A stretch of DNA of 64,000 nt from Acidiferrum sp963764675 (GTDB lineage Bacteria > Acidobacteriota > Terriglobia > Acidiferrales > UBA7541), in the NCBI GenBank assembly GCA_963764675.1, contig CAVXTQ010000010.1:310001-374000 (forward strand), read 5' to 3'. The position numbers and the translations under genes are program-made. How positions within the stretch are numbered: the stretch's first letter is position 1; every line of letters begins with the position of its first letter. Shown piece by piece: positions 26,552-35,333 of the stretch. The notes beneath the pieces are model-generated. The model did no database searches and was not told the DNA's origin. It was given only the letters and a program-made list of their open reading frames with translations.

Positions 26552-27780
26552 CCCACTACAACCTTTACAAACTTCTTCTTTCCCGCGCGCAATAGAAATT
26601 CGCCAGGCTTGCTCAAATCAATGTCCTTGCGCGGATCATCCACGCGTGCGCCGTCGATTTCTACGCCGCCTTGTTTGATCAGGCGTTCCGCTTCACTCTT
26701 TGATTCGACGAGTTGTAACTCTGCAAGCAATGCAGTCAGTTTCTTTGTTCCGTCCACCGCCAATCTCTTCGTCGGTGCTTCTTCCGGAGCCTGGCGGTCG
26801 CGGAAGACGCGCTGGAAACTGTCCGCCGCCTTCCGCGCGGCCTCTTGCCCGTGAAAAGGGGCGATCACTTCCTGCGCCAGTTGCATCTTCGCGTCCATCG
26901 GATGCATTTTCCCGCCCGAGACATCTTTCTTCAGCGCTGCAATCTGATCTGGCGTGCGATCCGTCAGCAGTTCGTAGTACGACCACATCAGCTCATCCGG
27001 AATCGACATCATTTTGCCGAAGATTTGGTCAGGCGCTTCGGTGATGCCGATGTAGTTGCCCAAACTCTTCGACATTTTGCGCTGGCCGTCGAGTCCGACG
27101 AGGATCGGCATGGTGAGTATCACTTGTCCGGGCAATCCGTATTCGCGCTGGATTTCGCGATGCACCAACAAATTGAACTTTTGCTCAGTGGCGCCCAGCT
27201 CGACGTCCGATTTCAGGTTAACGGCATCGATCGCTGTCAGCAGCGGATACAGCAACTCGTGCACCGAAATGGGATGGCCCTGATCGAGGCGCGAGCGAAA
27301 ATCTTCGCGCTCCAGCATGCGGGCCAGCCGGTAGTGGGAACACAGCCGGACGACGTCTCCGGCGGACATTTTGCCGAGCCACTCGCTGTTGTAGCGGACC
27401 TCGGTCTTGTCGCGGTCCAGAATCTTGAACACTTGCTCGAGATAGGTTTTCGCGTTGGCGTCTACCTGTTCGCGGGTCAACGGCGGGCGCGTCTCGGAAA
27501 CGCCGGTGGGGTCACCAATCATCGCGGAGAAGTCGCCGATCAAGAAGACCGCGGTATGCCCCATGTCTTGAAAATGTTTCAGCTTGCGAAGAACCACGGT
27601 GTGCCCGAGATGAAGATCGGGCGCGGTCGGGTCGACTCCGAGATAAACGCGCAGCGGCTTGCCGGTTTTCAGCGACTCGGCAAGCTTCGTCTTCAGCTCG
27701 TCTTCACGAATGATCTCCGCCGTTCCTTTTTTCAGGTACGCGAGCTGCTCGTCTACGGATTTGAAATTAGCTTGGCTCAT
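26548..27780 (-). CDS. tyrS: Tyrosine--tRNA ligase
   Basis: A 410-residue class I aminoacyl-tRNA synthetase that charges tRNA-Tyr. The HIGH-type signature is DLHLGHTVVLRKL, the KMSKS loop is GQRKMSKSLGNYIG, and the C-terminus has an S4 RNA-binding domain (SKSEAERLIKQGGVEIDGARVDD). The sequence pattern fits the TyrRZ/long-insert bacterial type. The real start is ATG 27780 (MSQANFKSVDEQLAYLKKG); a much longer in-frame extension to 28644 only runs through purN in another frame. It follows purN by 38 bases and probably shares its promoter. No T-box motif is visible. Confidence 0.97.
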   Translation of the reverse strand: MSQANFKSVDEQLAYLKKGTAEIIREDELKTKLAESLKTGKPLRVYLGVDPTAPDLHLGHTVVLRKLKHFQDMGHTAVFLIGDFSAMIGDPTGVSETRPPLTREQVDANAKTYLEQVFKILDRDKTEVRYNSEWLGKMSAGDVVRLCSHYRLARMLEREDFRSRLDQGHPISVHELLYPLLTAIDAVNLKSDVELGATEQKFNLLVHREIQREYGLPGQVILTMPILVGLDGQRKMSKSLGNYIGITEAPDQIFGKMMSIPDELMWSYYELLTDRTPDQIAALKKDVSGGKMHPMDAKMQLAQEVIAPFHGQEAARKAADSFQRVFRDRQAPEEAPTKRLAVDGTKKLTALLAELQLVESKSEAERLIKQGGVEIDGARVDDPRKDIDLSKPGEFLLRAGKKKFVKVVVG

Positions 27781-27818
27781 GATCCTCGGAGAAAAGCGCC
27801 CGCTTCGGAAAGCGGCCG

Positions 27819-28424
<606 letters not shown>

Positions 28425-28711
28425 AAACAGGAAACGTTAGCATAAAAACCGTCTGCGGCTGACCGCGGGCGGAGAAAAAGCCGTGGGGGGTACACCCCCG
28501 GGTATACGGCGAGTCATGAAGTAAGCCCATGATTGCACGTGGTTTGCGGGAGTGAGTGTCGGTTGAATCTGAGGAGAGGCTGCAGATTGTTGATTCTGTT
28601 TGGCTTGTGCGATATTTCCGAGGAAGGAATGGCGTGGCGAGCACCTAAGCAACACATAACAAACGGGTTGCTGTGAGCGGCCGACGAGAATAGCTTGGGA
28701 CAACACAAGGA
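28425..28711 (-). other. Long leader of purN-tyrS
   Basis: About 285 bases between the promoter and the purN ATG, with no gene I can support. It contains a GGGGGT/ACCCCC hairpin (about 28484-28497) followed by a short U-rich stretch, then a GCGG/CCGC hairpin and another U5 run close to purN (28442-28447). A 26-codon frame from about 28518 to 28438 spans both hairpins. Attenuation is possible but I recognise no known riboswitch, T-box or purine aptamer. Confidence 0.35.
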
Positions 28712-28740
28712 AGTGTAGCACAAAAAAGGTACCAAGTCAA
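28712..28740 (-). promoter_or_regulatory. Sigma-70 promoter for purN-tyrS
   Basis: On the minus strand TTGACT (28735-28740) and TACACT (28712-28717) are separated by exactly 17 bases. It drives transcription toward purN. On the plus strand a TATAAT at 28757-28762 may serve the divergent M28 peptidase gene. Confidence 0.75.
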
Positions 28741-28876
28741 TAGTTAACGATATATGTATAATAAGGCCTTTTGATTGAGGCTGATAGGCGGGTGCTTTTG
28801 CAAAACGCAGGCGTCGCTGAGGCCGACCCGGAGTAGAATGCCGGACGTTGCGCGAAAAGATTCGAGGCCAAGACAG

Positions 28877-30295
28877 ATGATGAAGCGCGGTAGGCAGAAT
28901 TCGACGGTTCGGAAGCTTTTGGGGGGAAGTCTAGCTCTGGCGGCGCTGCTATTGAGCGGCGCGCTGGCCAAGGCGCAGGGCGGGAAGGGAGGCGATCCTG
29001 CGGAGCCGCGGCAGGGCCGGCCGCATCCGAAGATTTTGGCGCGGCCTGCGGGTGGCGTCGCGCGTAAAGATGTTGATGAGAAGGGCATGCGGGCGCTGAT
29101 CGACCAGTTGGTGGCGTGCGGGACACGGCTGACGATTTCCTCGTGGAATGATCCGAACCGGGGCGCGGGTTGCGGGCGGGATCGCATCGCGGCGCGGCTG
29201 AACGAAATCGCGAAGGCGTCGGGCGGGAAGCTCCAAGTGGTGGTGGACAAGTTCGAGGCGACCTCCGCGCGCACGGGCGACAAGCCGGTGCCAATGGAGA
29301 ACGTCTACGCGATTCTTCCCGGGACCGATCCGAAGCTGGCGAAAACCGTCTTCATCGTTTCGGGGCATTTCGATTCGCGGCCGTCGGACACGATGGGCAC
29401 GCAGGCGGAAGCTCCGGGCGCGGATGACGATGCTTCGGGCGTAGCGGTGAGTGTGGAGTCGGCTCGCTTGCTGAGCAAGGCGGCGGGCGGCAAGGGCGGG
29501 CATCGCGCGACGCTGCTATTTGCGGCGGTGTCCGGCGAGGAGCAAGGTTTGCTGGGAAGCACGCACCTGGTGGATTGGGTGAAGGCGCAAGGCTACACCG
29601 TGGGCGGAATGCTGGACGACGACATCGTGGGAGATGATCCGGCACCGGGGGCCCCGCATCGCGTGCGGCTTTTTTCGGGGAATGGAGAAATCGACGATGC
29701 CGATTCGTCGTCGCGGGAACTGGCGCGGGCGATCGAGGAGATCGACGGTCGCGCGGCGATTCGCTTGGTGTTCCGCGTAGACCGCTACGGGCGAGGCGGC
29801 GATCACTATCCGTTTTACAAGGCCGGACTGCCCGCGGTGCGCTTCACCGAGCCGCTGGAGGATTACAACCATCAGCACCAAACCCCGCGAACGGAGAGGG
29901 GCGTGGAGTACGGCGACTTCGCGAAGTATCTGAACGCCGCACTCCTGGGCAACGTGGCGCGGGACAATGCCGAAGCGCTGCGTCAGTTGGCGCTGGCGCC
30001 TACGCCGCCAACGGATGCCAAGCTGACCGGAGCGGTGACGCCAGACGCGAAGGTGTCATGGTCGGCCGAAGACGATCCGGAGCGCTTGGGATTCGAGATT
30101 TTGTGGCGCGAAACGAGCGAGCCGCGCTGGGAAGTCTACGATTTCGCATCGTCGGCGGGAGAGACGGTGCTAAAGGGCGTGTCCACGGACAATCATTTCT
30201 TTGCCGTGCGGGCGGTGGGGAAAAATGGAGCACGGTCCATCGCGGTGCCGACAGAGATGGAGAAGCGCCCGGTGCCGGGCACGACCAAAAAGTGA
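28877..30295 (+). CDS. Secreted M28-family zinc aminopeptidase
   Basis: A 472-residue exported protein: signal peptide (VRKLLGGSLALAALLLSGALAKAQ), then an M28 peptidase fold with two-zinc ligands in order: His and Asp in IVSGHFDSR, Asp in GADDDASGVAVS, the catalytic Glu pair in AAVSGEEQGLLGS, Asp in GGMLDDDIVGDD and the final His in EDYNHQHQTPRT. A fibronectin-like C-terminal domain (residues about 380-465; SWSAEDDPERLGFEILWRET) follows. The start is ATG 28877 or the adjacent ATG 28880, with CGAGG upstream; longer frames to 28775 lack support. It probably releases N-terminal amino acids from peptides outside the inner membrane. Confidence 0.9.
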   Translation: MMKRGRQNSTVRKLLGGSLALAALLLSGALAKAQGGKGGDPAEPRQGRPHPKILARPAGGVARKDVDEKGMRALIDQLVACGTRLTISSWNDPNRGAGCGRDRIAARLNEIAKASGGKLQVVVDKFEATSARTGDKPVPMENVYAILPGTDPKLAKTVFIVSGHFDSRPSDTMGTQAEAPGADDDASGVAVSVESARLLSKAAGGKGGHRATLLFAAVSGEEQGLLGSTHLVDWVKAQGYTVGGMLDDDIVGDDPAPGAPHRVRLFSGNGEIDDADSSSRELARAIEEIDGRAAIRLVFRVDRYGRGGDHYPFYKAGLPAVRFTEPLEDYNHQHQTPRTERGVEYGDFAKYLNAALLGNVARDNAEALRQLALAPTPPTDAKLTGAVTPDAKVSWSAEDDPERLGFEILWRETSEPRWEVYDFASSAGETVLKGVSTDNHFFAVRAVGKNGARSIAVPTEMEKRPVPGTTKK

Positions 30296-30309
30296 GCAGT
30301 GCGTACCGC

Positions 30310-30735
30310 TCATCTCCAGACAGTGAGGATGGCACCCATCGCGAGGTAGGAGACAAGCTGATAGCCGGTGTTGATGGCGAACAGCTTGGTGCTCTGTTTC
30401 ATGAACAGGACGCCGGTGAGCTGTACGGTCGCGACGAAGCCCAGCCACACGTGAAACGCAACGCCCAATCCGGCGTGCAGGTCTTGCACGCGAAACCAGT
30501 GGAAAAATAGCGCCAGCACGAAAGCGGACACGAGGCTGGCGAGGAACGAGCCGAGATACGCCGGGCCAGCGCTCTTCTGCATTTCCTGGACCCTGGCTTT
30601 GTCTTGCGGATCGTAACCCATTTCGCGCATCCACGGTTTGGCGAAAAGCATCGGTGAATACCATAGGAAGCCGACGACCATCGTGGAGATCGCGGCGACA
30701 AGAACGGCGAGCAAATTCACATGGTGCAGGTGCAC
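30310..30735 (-). CDS. DUF1761 membrane protein
   Basis: A 141-residue inner-membrane protein with four hydrophobic helices. The conserved DUF1761 sequence WYSPMLFAKPWMREMGYDP near residues 25-43 is clear, followed by helices around 60-80, 88-108 and 120-138. The function of the family is unknown. It converges with the M28 gene at 14 bases and has no operon partner. Confidence 0.85.
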   Translation of the reverse strand: MHLHHVNLLAVLVAAISTMVVGFLWYSPMLFAKPWMREMGYDPQDKARVQEMQKSAGPAYLGSFLASLVSAFVLALFFHWFRVQDLHAGLGVAFHVWLGFVATVQLTGVLFMKQSTKLFAINTGYQLVSYLAMGAILTVWR

Positions 30736-30910
30736 AGGGCGCTCCTCTTGTTTCGAGAACGGCGGGAAACCGGTGGCTTATCCTACGCCAAGTTTGCCGG
30801 TTCACGAAAAAGAAGAGCAGGCCACTCGGTGGCGGCGCACCCTAGTGCTTGCCGCGGGCCTGACGACGAAGGAATCCCTGTGATGAGTCCGACGAAAGAC
30901 GGTATGGGAC

Positions 30911-30928
30911 GCCGGGCTGAAGCCCGGC
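30911..30928. repeat. Palindromic repeat (GCCGGGCT type)
   Basis: GCCGGGCT (30911-30918), two-base spacer, AGCCCGGC (30921-30928), between the DUF1761 and VOC genes. Degenerate relatives lie near 20428 and 32736, and a similar stem at 7849. Confidence 0.65.
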
Positions 30929-30960
30929 GCCTACATAACATCCGCAGGCGGCGCGTCGCT

Positions 30961-31359
30961 TTAGTGCTGGGCGGCGGCAACGGGTTGCGCGAAAGTGATG
31001 AAGTGGCCGGCGGGATCTTGGTAGCCGACTTCGCGCATGCCGTAGAAGGCGGTGCGCTCGGGCTGCACGATCTTGGAGTCTTTGAGAGCGGTGAGAACGG
31101 CGTCCAGATTGTCGACTTCGATGTAGAGAAATGTTGGGCCTTTCTTGGCGGCATCGAGGATCGCAGGCATGTCGTCGCCTAGGCTGGCGAAGGTTTGGTA
31201 CATGACTTCGGTTGCGCCTTTGTTCAAGGCTACGAAGCCGAGTTTGTCACCGTGCGGGACCTCGATGGTTTTGCTGAAGCCGAGACGGTCCACCCAGAAG
31301 GTGAGGGTGGGCTCGATTTCCTTGACGAAGAGGACCGGGGTGATGCGTTTTACGTTCAT
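30961..31359 (-). CDS. VOC-superfamily (glyoxalase/bleomycin-resistance-like) protein
   Basis: A 132-residue protein of the vicinal oxygen chelate superfamily. It opens VKRITPVLFVKEIEPTLTFWVDRLGFSKT, the first beta-alpha-beta-beta-beta module, and ends with YGMREVGYQDPAGHFITFAQ, which includes a metal-ligand-like Glu region and the DPxGH loop. A GGAGGA site lies six bases before ATG 31359, so the longer frame from 31455 is rejected. Members act as dioxygenases, lyases or binding proteins; the substrate cannot be deduced. Confidence 0.85.
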   Translation of the reverse strand: MNVKRITPVLFVKEIEPTLTFWVDRLGFSKTIEVPHGDKLGFVALNKGATEVMYQTFASLGDDMPAILDAAKKGPTFLYIEVDNLDAVLTALKDSKIVQPERTAFYGMREVGYQDPAGHFITFAQPVAAAQH

Positions 31360-31443
31360 GGGATTTCCTCCGAGTGATTTGTGTGATTCGTTGACAGCCG
31401 AAGGGCAAAAAAAAGCGAGCTCCGGCGGCGACGATCTTGCCAA

Positions 31444-31471
31444 GTAGGGGCGCAATGTATTGCGCCCCTAC
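31444..31471. repeat. Palindromic repeat (GTAGGGGCGCAA type)
   Basis: GTAGGGGCGCAA (31444-31455), four-base loop, TTGCGCCCCTAC (31460-31471): a perfect 12-bp stem in an intergenic region. The same GTAGGGGC family occurs twice inside purL (39018 and 39262). Confidence 0.85.
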
Positions 31472-31497
31472 GAGTTTGCCGTTTGGAAAGTTTTCGA

Positions 31498-31527
31498 TTG
31501 ACGAGCACAGTAGTCTCAATTAGACTA
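31498..31527 (+). promoter_or_regulatory. Promoter with overlapping operator-like inverted repeat
   Basis: TTGACG (31498-31503) and TAGACT (31521-31526) at 17-base spacing form a good promoter for the gene at 31571. TAGTCT (31511-31516) and AGACTA (31522-31527) form an inverted repeat across the -10, a natural repressor site. The PadR gene two genes on (31987) is the obvious candidate regulator, but that link is inference. Confidence 0.6.
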
Positions 31528-31570
31528 GTCGAGTGTAGAGGACTTCAGATTTCATGTCAAGGAGGCTTTC

Positions 31571-31858
31571 ATGCGGAGGGAAGCGCGACGTCTTGGGGAT
31601 TTGATTTCGATCGGTCAGGCGATGCTGCGGGACTTTGAGCTGCTCGGGGTGCGGAGTGTGGGGCAGTTGGCGCGGCAGAATCCGGAGAAGCTGTACCGGA
31701 AACTAGGGCGGGTGGCGCGGCATCATCAGGATATTTGCGTCTTGGATACGTTTCGGGCGGCGGTGGCGCAGGCGCGGAATCCGCGGTTGCCGGCGGAGAA
31801 GTGCCAGTGGTGGTGGTGGAGCGAGAAGCGGAAGCAAAAAAACCCGAAAATAAGTTGA
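31571..31858 (+). CDS. Cdd1/pathogenicity-locus family helix-hairpin-helix protein
   Basis: A 95-residue protein whose first 65 residues match the Cdd1-type helix-hairpin-helix family: LGDLISIGQAMLRDFELLGVRSVGQLARQNPEKLYRKLGRV, with the SIGxAMxxDFxxLGI/V motif, followed by QDICVLDTFRAAV. The tail is short, with four consecutive Trp and many basic residues. A strong AAGGAGG site precedes the ATG by six bases. The family is small and cytoplasmic and may bind nucleic acid; function unknown. It lies behind the operator-bearing promoter and may be co-transcribed with the PadR regulator. Confidence 0.82.
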   Translation: MRREARRLGDLISIGQAMLRDFELLGVRSVGQLARQNPEKLYRKLGRVARHHQDICVLDTFRAAVAQARNPRLPAEKCQWWWWSEKRKQKNPKIS

Positions 31859-31883
31859 AGGTCGACGCGATTCGTTGAGCTGG

Positions 31884-31934
31884 ACGTTGAGATCCTTCGG
31901 CCATCCTCATCGGATGGCCTCCGGATGACAATGT
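31884..31934. repeat. Dispersed imperfect palindrome (GTTGAG-TCCTTCGGCCATCC type)
   Basis: A block reading ACGTTGAGATCCTTCGG then CCATCC...GGATGG then CCGGATGACAATGT. The same order recurs at 35191-35239, and the right half recurs at about 32784-32812. The element has an internal CCATCC/GGATGG stem and lies between Cdd1-like and PadR genes. Confidence 0.7.
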
Positions 31935-31986
31935 TGAGCGAAGGTCGCCGAGCGATGACGGTAATGGAAACCCGAGGACTGGATGG

Positions 31987-32619
31987 ATGAAGGGTACGCC
32001 AAAGCATAGAGGAAAATGCGCGGAGCTAACGACGCCGGATCTGGTGCTGCTGAGTTTGCTGGCGGAGCGGGCGATGCACGGGTATGAGGCGAACCTGGAG
32101 TTGGAGCGACGGTGCGTGGGGGATTGGGCGGGGATTTCGCGGCCGCAGGTGTACTACTCGCTGGACAAATTGGCGGCGGCGGGTTTCGTGCGCGCGGGGG
32201 CCAACGATGAGCCGGCGGCAGGGCCGGAGCGGCGGGTGTTCGAGACTACGGCGAAGGGCCGGCATGCTTTGAGCGAGGCTTTGGAACGGGAGGAGTGGGC
32301 CACGCAGCGGGACCGGCCGGTGTTTTTGACTTGGGTGGCGCTGTCTTGGCAGGCACGGCCCGGTGTGTTTGCGACGCAGATTCGGCGGCGCGAGGAATTC
32401 TTGAGAAAAGAACTGGCGCGGTTGGAAAAGGAGATGGAATCCATTCTTGAGGAAGTGGGTCATTCGTATCATGAGGCGGTGTGGATGGTGAGCTTGATGA
32501 TCGAGCAGCTCAAGATGGAATTGCGTTGGCTGCGCAGGGTGGCGAAAGAGTTGCCGCGGCGGGCTCCGGCGAAGAATCCGGAGTATGCGAGTGCGGAGGG
32601 GATCGTTGTCGGTGGCTAG
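31987..32619 (+). CDS. PadR-family transcriptional regulator
   Basis: A 210-residue protein with the PadR winged helix at the N-terminus: LTTPDLVLLSLLAERAMHGYEANLELERR then SRPQVYYSLDKLAAAGFVRA and RRVFETTAKGRHAL. The C-terminal part (residues about 110-190) is a long helical dimerisation domain with a coiled-coil look (RREEFLRKELARLEKEMESILEEVG), typical of the longer PadR subfamily. It probably represses a target through an inverted repeat; the candidate site lies 460 bases upstream. Codon usage is strongly G-rich like the neighbours. Confidence 0.92.
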   Translation: MKGTPKHRGKCAELTTPDLVLLSLLAERAMHGYEANLELERRCVGDWAGISRPQVYYSLDKLAAAGFVRAGANDEPAAGPERRVFETTAKGRHALSEALEREEWATQRDRPVFLTWVALSWQARPGVFATQIRRREEFLRKELARLEKEMESILEEVGHSYHEAVWMVSLMIEQLKMELRWLRRVAKELPRRAPAKNPEYASAEGIVVGG

Positions 32620-32861
32620 TTTTTTGGTTGTTAGTCAGATGAAGGGAGCAGCGCGGTTGGTGTTCCGTTTTTAGCCGGGGCAGTGCGCGACCTTGCACAA
32701 GTTAGAGATGTGGGCACCATTTGCGTCCAAACCCCGCGGCCTGAAGCCCAAGGCTACAGGAGGGGCGGAATGACGGAGCGATCGGATGGCCTCAGGATGA
32801 CAGTCGAAAAGAAAAGAGGGACAGGCTGGAACGCCTATCCCTCGGTTGATGGTTGGCGAAG

Positions 32862-34910
32862 CTACGACTTCGCTTGGGCGTCTTTGTCTTTCGAGGTTGT
32901 TTTCGTCACTGTGGCCTCGACGATGGTTTGCGACGATGGCTTCGGCAACGCGGCAGCAGCGCCACCGTTTCCGCCGTTGCCGAAGAAGCGCATGGCGGTG
33001 GCGGCGAGACCGTCCAAGGCGCCGCCGTTCCCGCCAGTGACGAGCACATCGGGGACGAACTTGGCTTTGCCTTCGGAGAGCGCGGTGACAACGTTGACGA
33101 TGGCGGTGGCGTTGGAGCCGAGCGCCTCGACCTGGGCGCGATAGCCGCGAGCGCGTGCGAGACCAATGGCCTCGACTTCCGCGCCTTTGGCGGCGCCGGT
33201 GGCGCGAATGAATTCGGCTTCGCCGGTGGCTTCGGCTACGCGGGCGTCGGCGTTGTTCTTCTTGATGTCGACGCCGACTTTGGAACGCGCAAGGTCGGCT
33301 TGCATGTCGGCGGTGCCTTTGGCTTGCTCCATCTCGATGCGCTGGTCCTCAGCGGCCTTCTGCTTCTTGAAGGTTTCGATCTCTTGATTGGCGATTTCGC
33401 GATGGGTCAAGACGGTGACCATGTCTTCGGGAAGGATCACGTCCTGAATGTAGACGCCCTTGGTCTCGACCTGGTACTGCTCGAGCTGCTCGCGAATGTG
33501 AGCGAGGGCTTCCTCTTGGACCTGCCGGCGGGTCTCAATGAAGCGGATGGCCGGCATGCTCTGCAGGGTGTCGCGGAAGTGATTGCCGACGGCGGCTTGC
33601 AGGATTTCGTTGACCAGGTTGCGCATGGTGGCCACCATGGAGATGACCCGGGGAGCCTTGGTGTCCGGCACGTGAATCTGCACCTGTAGATCGATCTTGA
33701 AAACGAAGCCCTCTCTACTCTTGGCGACAATTTGCTGGAGCTGGGCGTCGAGATGATGGGCGTCGGAGACGGCGTCGGCCCAGTTGAGATTGAGAATGGC
33801 GGTGGGCACGATCTCCGATTCGTAACAACGCGGATTGAGCGGATATTTTCCGGTGCGCAGAGGCTCCTGCCAAACGCCACGATGTCCTGGGCGGACGAGT
33901 GAGCCGTACTTGAACTCGGTCCCGGAAGTGTCTTGGGTCGCGAGACCCACATAGGCTTTGATGACGGCCACTTGGCCCTGCTTCACAACCAGCATGGGCA
34001 CCAGCTCGACGCCGACGAGGAACGGATTGAGAGCGTAGGCGCCGTAAAGAAGCGGATCATGCTGCAGCCCGATGCGGCCGCCGTGTTCGAGGAAGGCCTG
34101 GAAGTCCTGGTAGTTGTTGTGCAGATTGTTTTTGCTGCCGAGTAGCGCTTCGATGAGGTGCGCGTCGGTGGCGTCGCCTTTCTCGAGTTGCTCGATGTCG
34201 GCAAAGCCTCCCAGGCGGATGGCGATGTCACCTGATGGAAGCGGATCGCCTTCGTAGGTGGTGACGATGCCAACCATGTCTATCGCGGACACTTCTTTGC
34301 CCCGGGGCTGGGGTTCGATGCGGAGCAGTTCGAGCTGCTCGGGCTTCAAGCCGAGGGAGGCCGGACCGAGTTCGCCACCGCGGCCCATTTTCGCGCAAAG
34401 CTCCGGCGAGACCGGGAGTCCATAGACCCTGCTGCGCGTGACAATCAGGAATCCCACCGGATGAATGGGAACGAGAGAGCCAGGGGGCAACACTGGGCGC
34501 TGCACGCCCTTTTGTCCGCCAGCCTGCGTGAAACTACGGAGGTTGGCAAAGTTGCCGAACTCTTTGCGATATACGGCGGACTTTGCGCCGATGGGGAGCG
34601 GAGAGCCGACTTGCGAAATCACGACGCCGATCTCGCCCGCAGGTACCTGCACCCACGGGTACTTGTTGACGGAGAAGAATAGCCACGCCTTCCAACGGAG
34701 CCCGGCCATCAGCAGATCGGCCTGATAACCGGCTTCGCCGTCAAAAGCGACGGGACTGTCTTTTGTGAGCTTTTTCAAGCCAAAACGCTTGGTGACCAAG
34801 CCCACTTCGGTCGGCCCAATCTTATGTAGCGACTGCACGATGAAAACCAGGGCTAGAAAAACGACGAGTACGATCCACGGATGCTCAAAAATCAGATCAA
34901 GCACAAACAT
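32862..34910 (-). CDS. Long flotillin-like SPFH/band 7 protein
   Basis: A 682-residue membrane protein. A single N-terminal helix (HPWIVLVVFLALVFIVQSL, residues about 10-28) is followed by an extended SPFH region (GPTEVGLVTKRFGLKKL; later SFVFKIDLQVQIHVPDTKAPRVISMVATMRNLVNEILQAAVGNHFRDTLQSM), a charged coiled coil (residues about 500-600) and a flotillin-like end with many Ala/Glu repeats and a Gly-rich tail. It is longer than usual flotillins (about 500), mainly through extra segments between residues 60 and 370. ATG 34910 with GGAGG upstream is the start. It probably organises membrane microdomains. Confidence 0.85.
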   Translation of the reverse strand: MFVLDLIFEHPWIVLVVFLALVFIVQSLHKIGPTEVGLVTKRFGLKKLTKDSPVAFDGEAGYQADLLMAGLRWKAWLFFSVNKYPWVQVPAGEIGVVISQVGSPLPIGAKSAVYRKEFGNFANLRSFTQAGGQKGVQRPVLPPGSLVPIHPVGFLIVTRSRVYGLPVSPELCAKMGRGGELGPASLGLKPEQLELLRIEPQPRGKEVSAIDMVGIVTTYEGDPLPSGDIAIRLGGFADIEQLEKGDATDAHLIEALLGSKNNLHNNYQDFQAFLEHGGRIGLQHDPLLYGAYALNPFLVGVELVPMLVVKQGQVAVIKAYVGLATQDTSGTEFKYGSLVRPGHRGVWQEPLRTGKYPLNPRCYESEIVPTAILNLNWADAVSDAHHLDAQLQQIVAKSREGFVFKIDLQVQIHVPDTKAPRVISMVATMRNLVNEILQAAVGNHFRDTLQSMPAIRFIETRRQVQEEALAHIREQLEQYQVETKGVYIQDVILPEDMVTVLTHREIANQEIETFKKQKAAEDQRIEMEQAKGTADMQADLARSKVGVDIKKNNADARVAEATGEAEFIRATGAAKGAEVEAIGLARARGYRAQVEALGSNATAIVNVVTALSEGKAKFVPDVLVTGGNGGALDGLAATAMRFFGNGGNGGAAAALPKPSSQTIVEATVTKTTSKDKDAQAKS

Positions 34911-35190
34911 ACACACCTCCCCGGCGATGGCGCCGTGCCATTTCGATTCCCGCTTGCGTCTTGAGTCGGGATTACATCTAAGAAGTCTTGATTGCGGCGC
35001 AATGATGCGCGTGTGAAATGCCGGCGTCAAGGGGCTGGCTAGTACCCATCGGGGAAGTGCCGAAGAATCAATAGGGAACGGCTGCAGTTGCAACGGAGTT
35101 GCGGCAATTGCTTACGGAATCCTAATGATGAAGACGGAGGATGCGAGGAGGCAGGGAACCGAGGCGGGTTGAGGTGGCAGCTTGGAGTTA

Positions 35191-35239
35191 ACGTTGAGGT
35201 CCTTCGGCCATCCTTCGGATGACCTCAGGATGACAACGT
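35191..35239. repeat. Dispersed imperfect palindrome (second copy)
   Basis: Second copy of the element at 31884-31934: ACGTTGAGGTCCTTCGG, CCATCC/GGATGA centre, CCTCAGGATGACAACGT. The outer ends ACGTTG and CAACGT are inverted repeats, which suggests a mobile or miniature palindromic unit. Confidence 0.75.
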
Positions 35240-35309
35240 AGTGCAAAAGCGCGGCGCCCGGCCCTGACTTGATGCGCGAGCGGACACATCTGGACCGGGT
35301 ATACGTGGG

Positions 35310-35329
35310 CACAGACAGGAGTGTCTGTG
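35310..35329. repeat. Palindromic repeat (CACAGACA type)
   Basis: CACAGACA (35310-35317), GGAG loop, TGTCTGTG (35322-35329), immediately after the purM stop, related to the element at 17770-17791. Its position suggests it may close the purine transcript. Confidence 0.7.
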
Positions 35330-35333
35330 TTAC

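Larger units (their letters stand above)
34911..35333. other. Intergenic region carrying two repeat elements
   Basis: About 420 bases between the purM stop and the SPFH gene start, with no supported gene. It contains the dispersed element at 35191-35239 and the CACAGACA hairpin at 35310-35329. Confidence 0.5.

Noticed and set aside
28425..28740. T-box before tyrS/purN
   Set aside because: No AGGGTGG-ACCGCG-like T-box sequence on either strand and tyrS is the second gene.
32853..33689. Plus-strand 278-residue open frame
   Set aside because: Gly/Ala/Asp-rich antisense of the flotillin-like gene; no domain or ribosome site.
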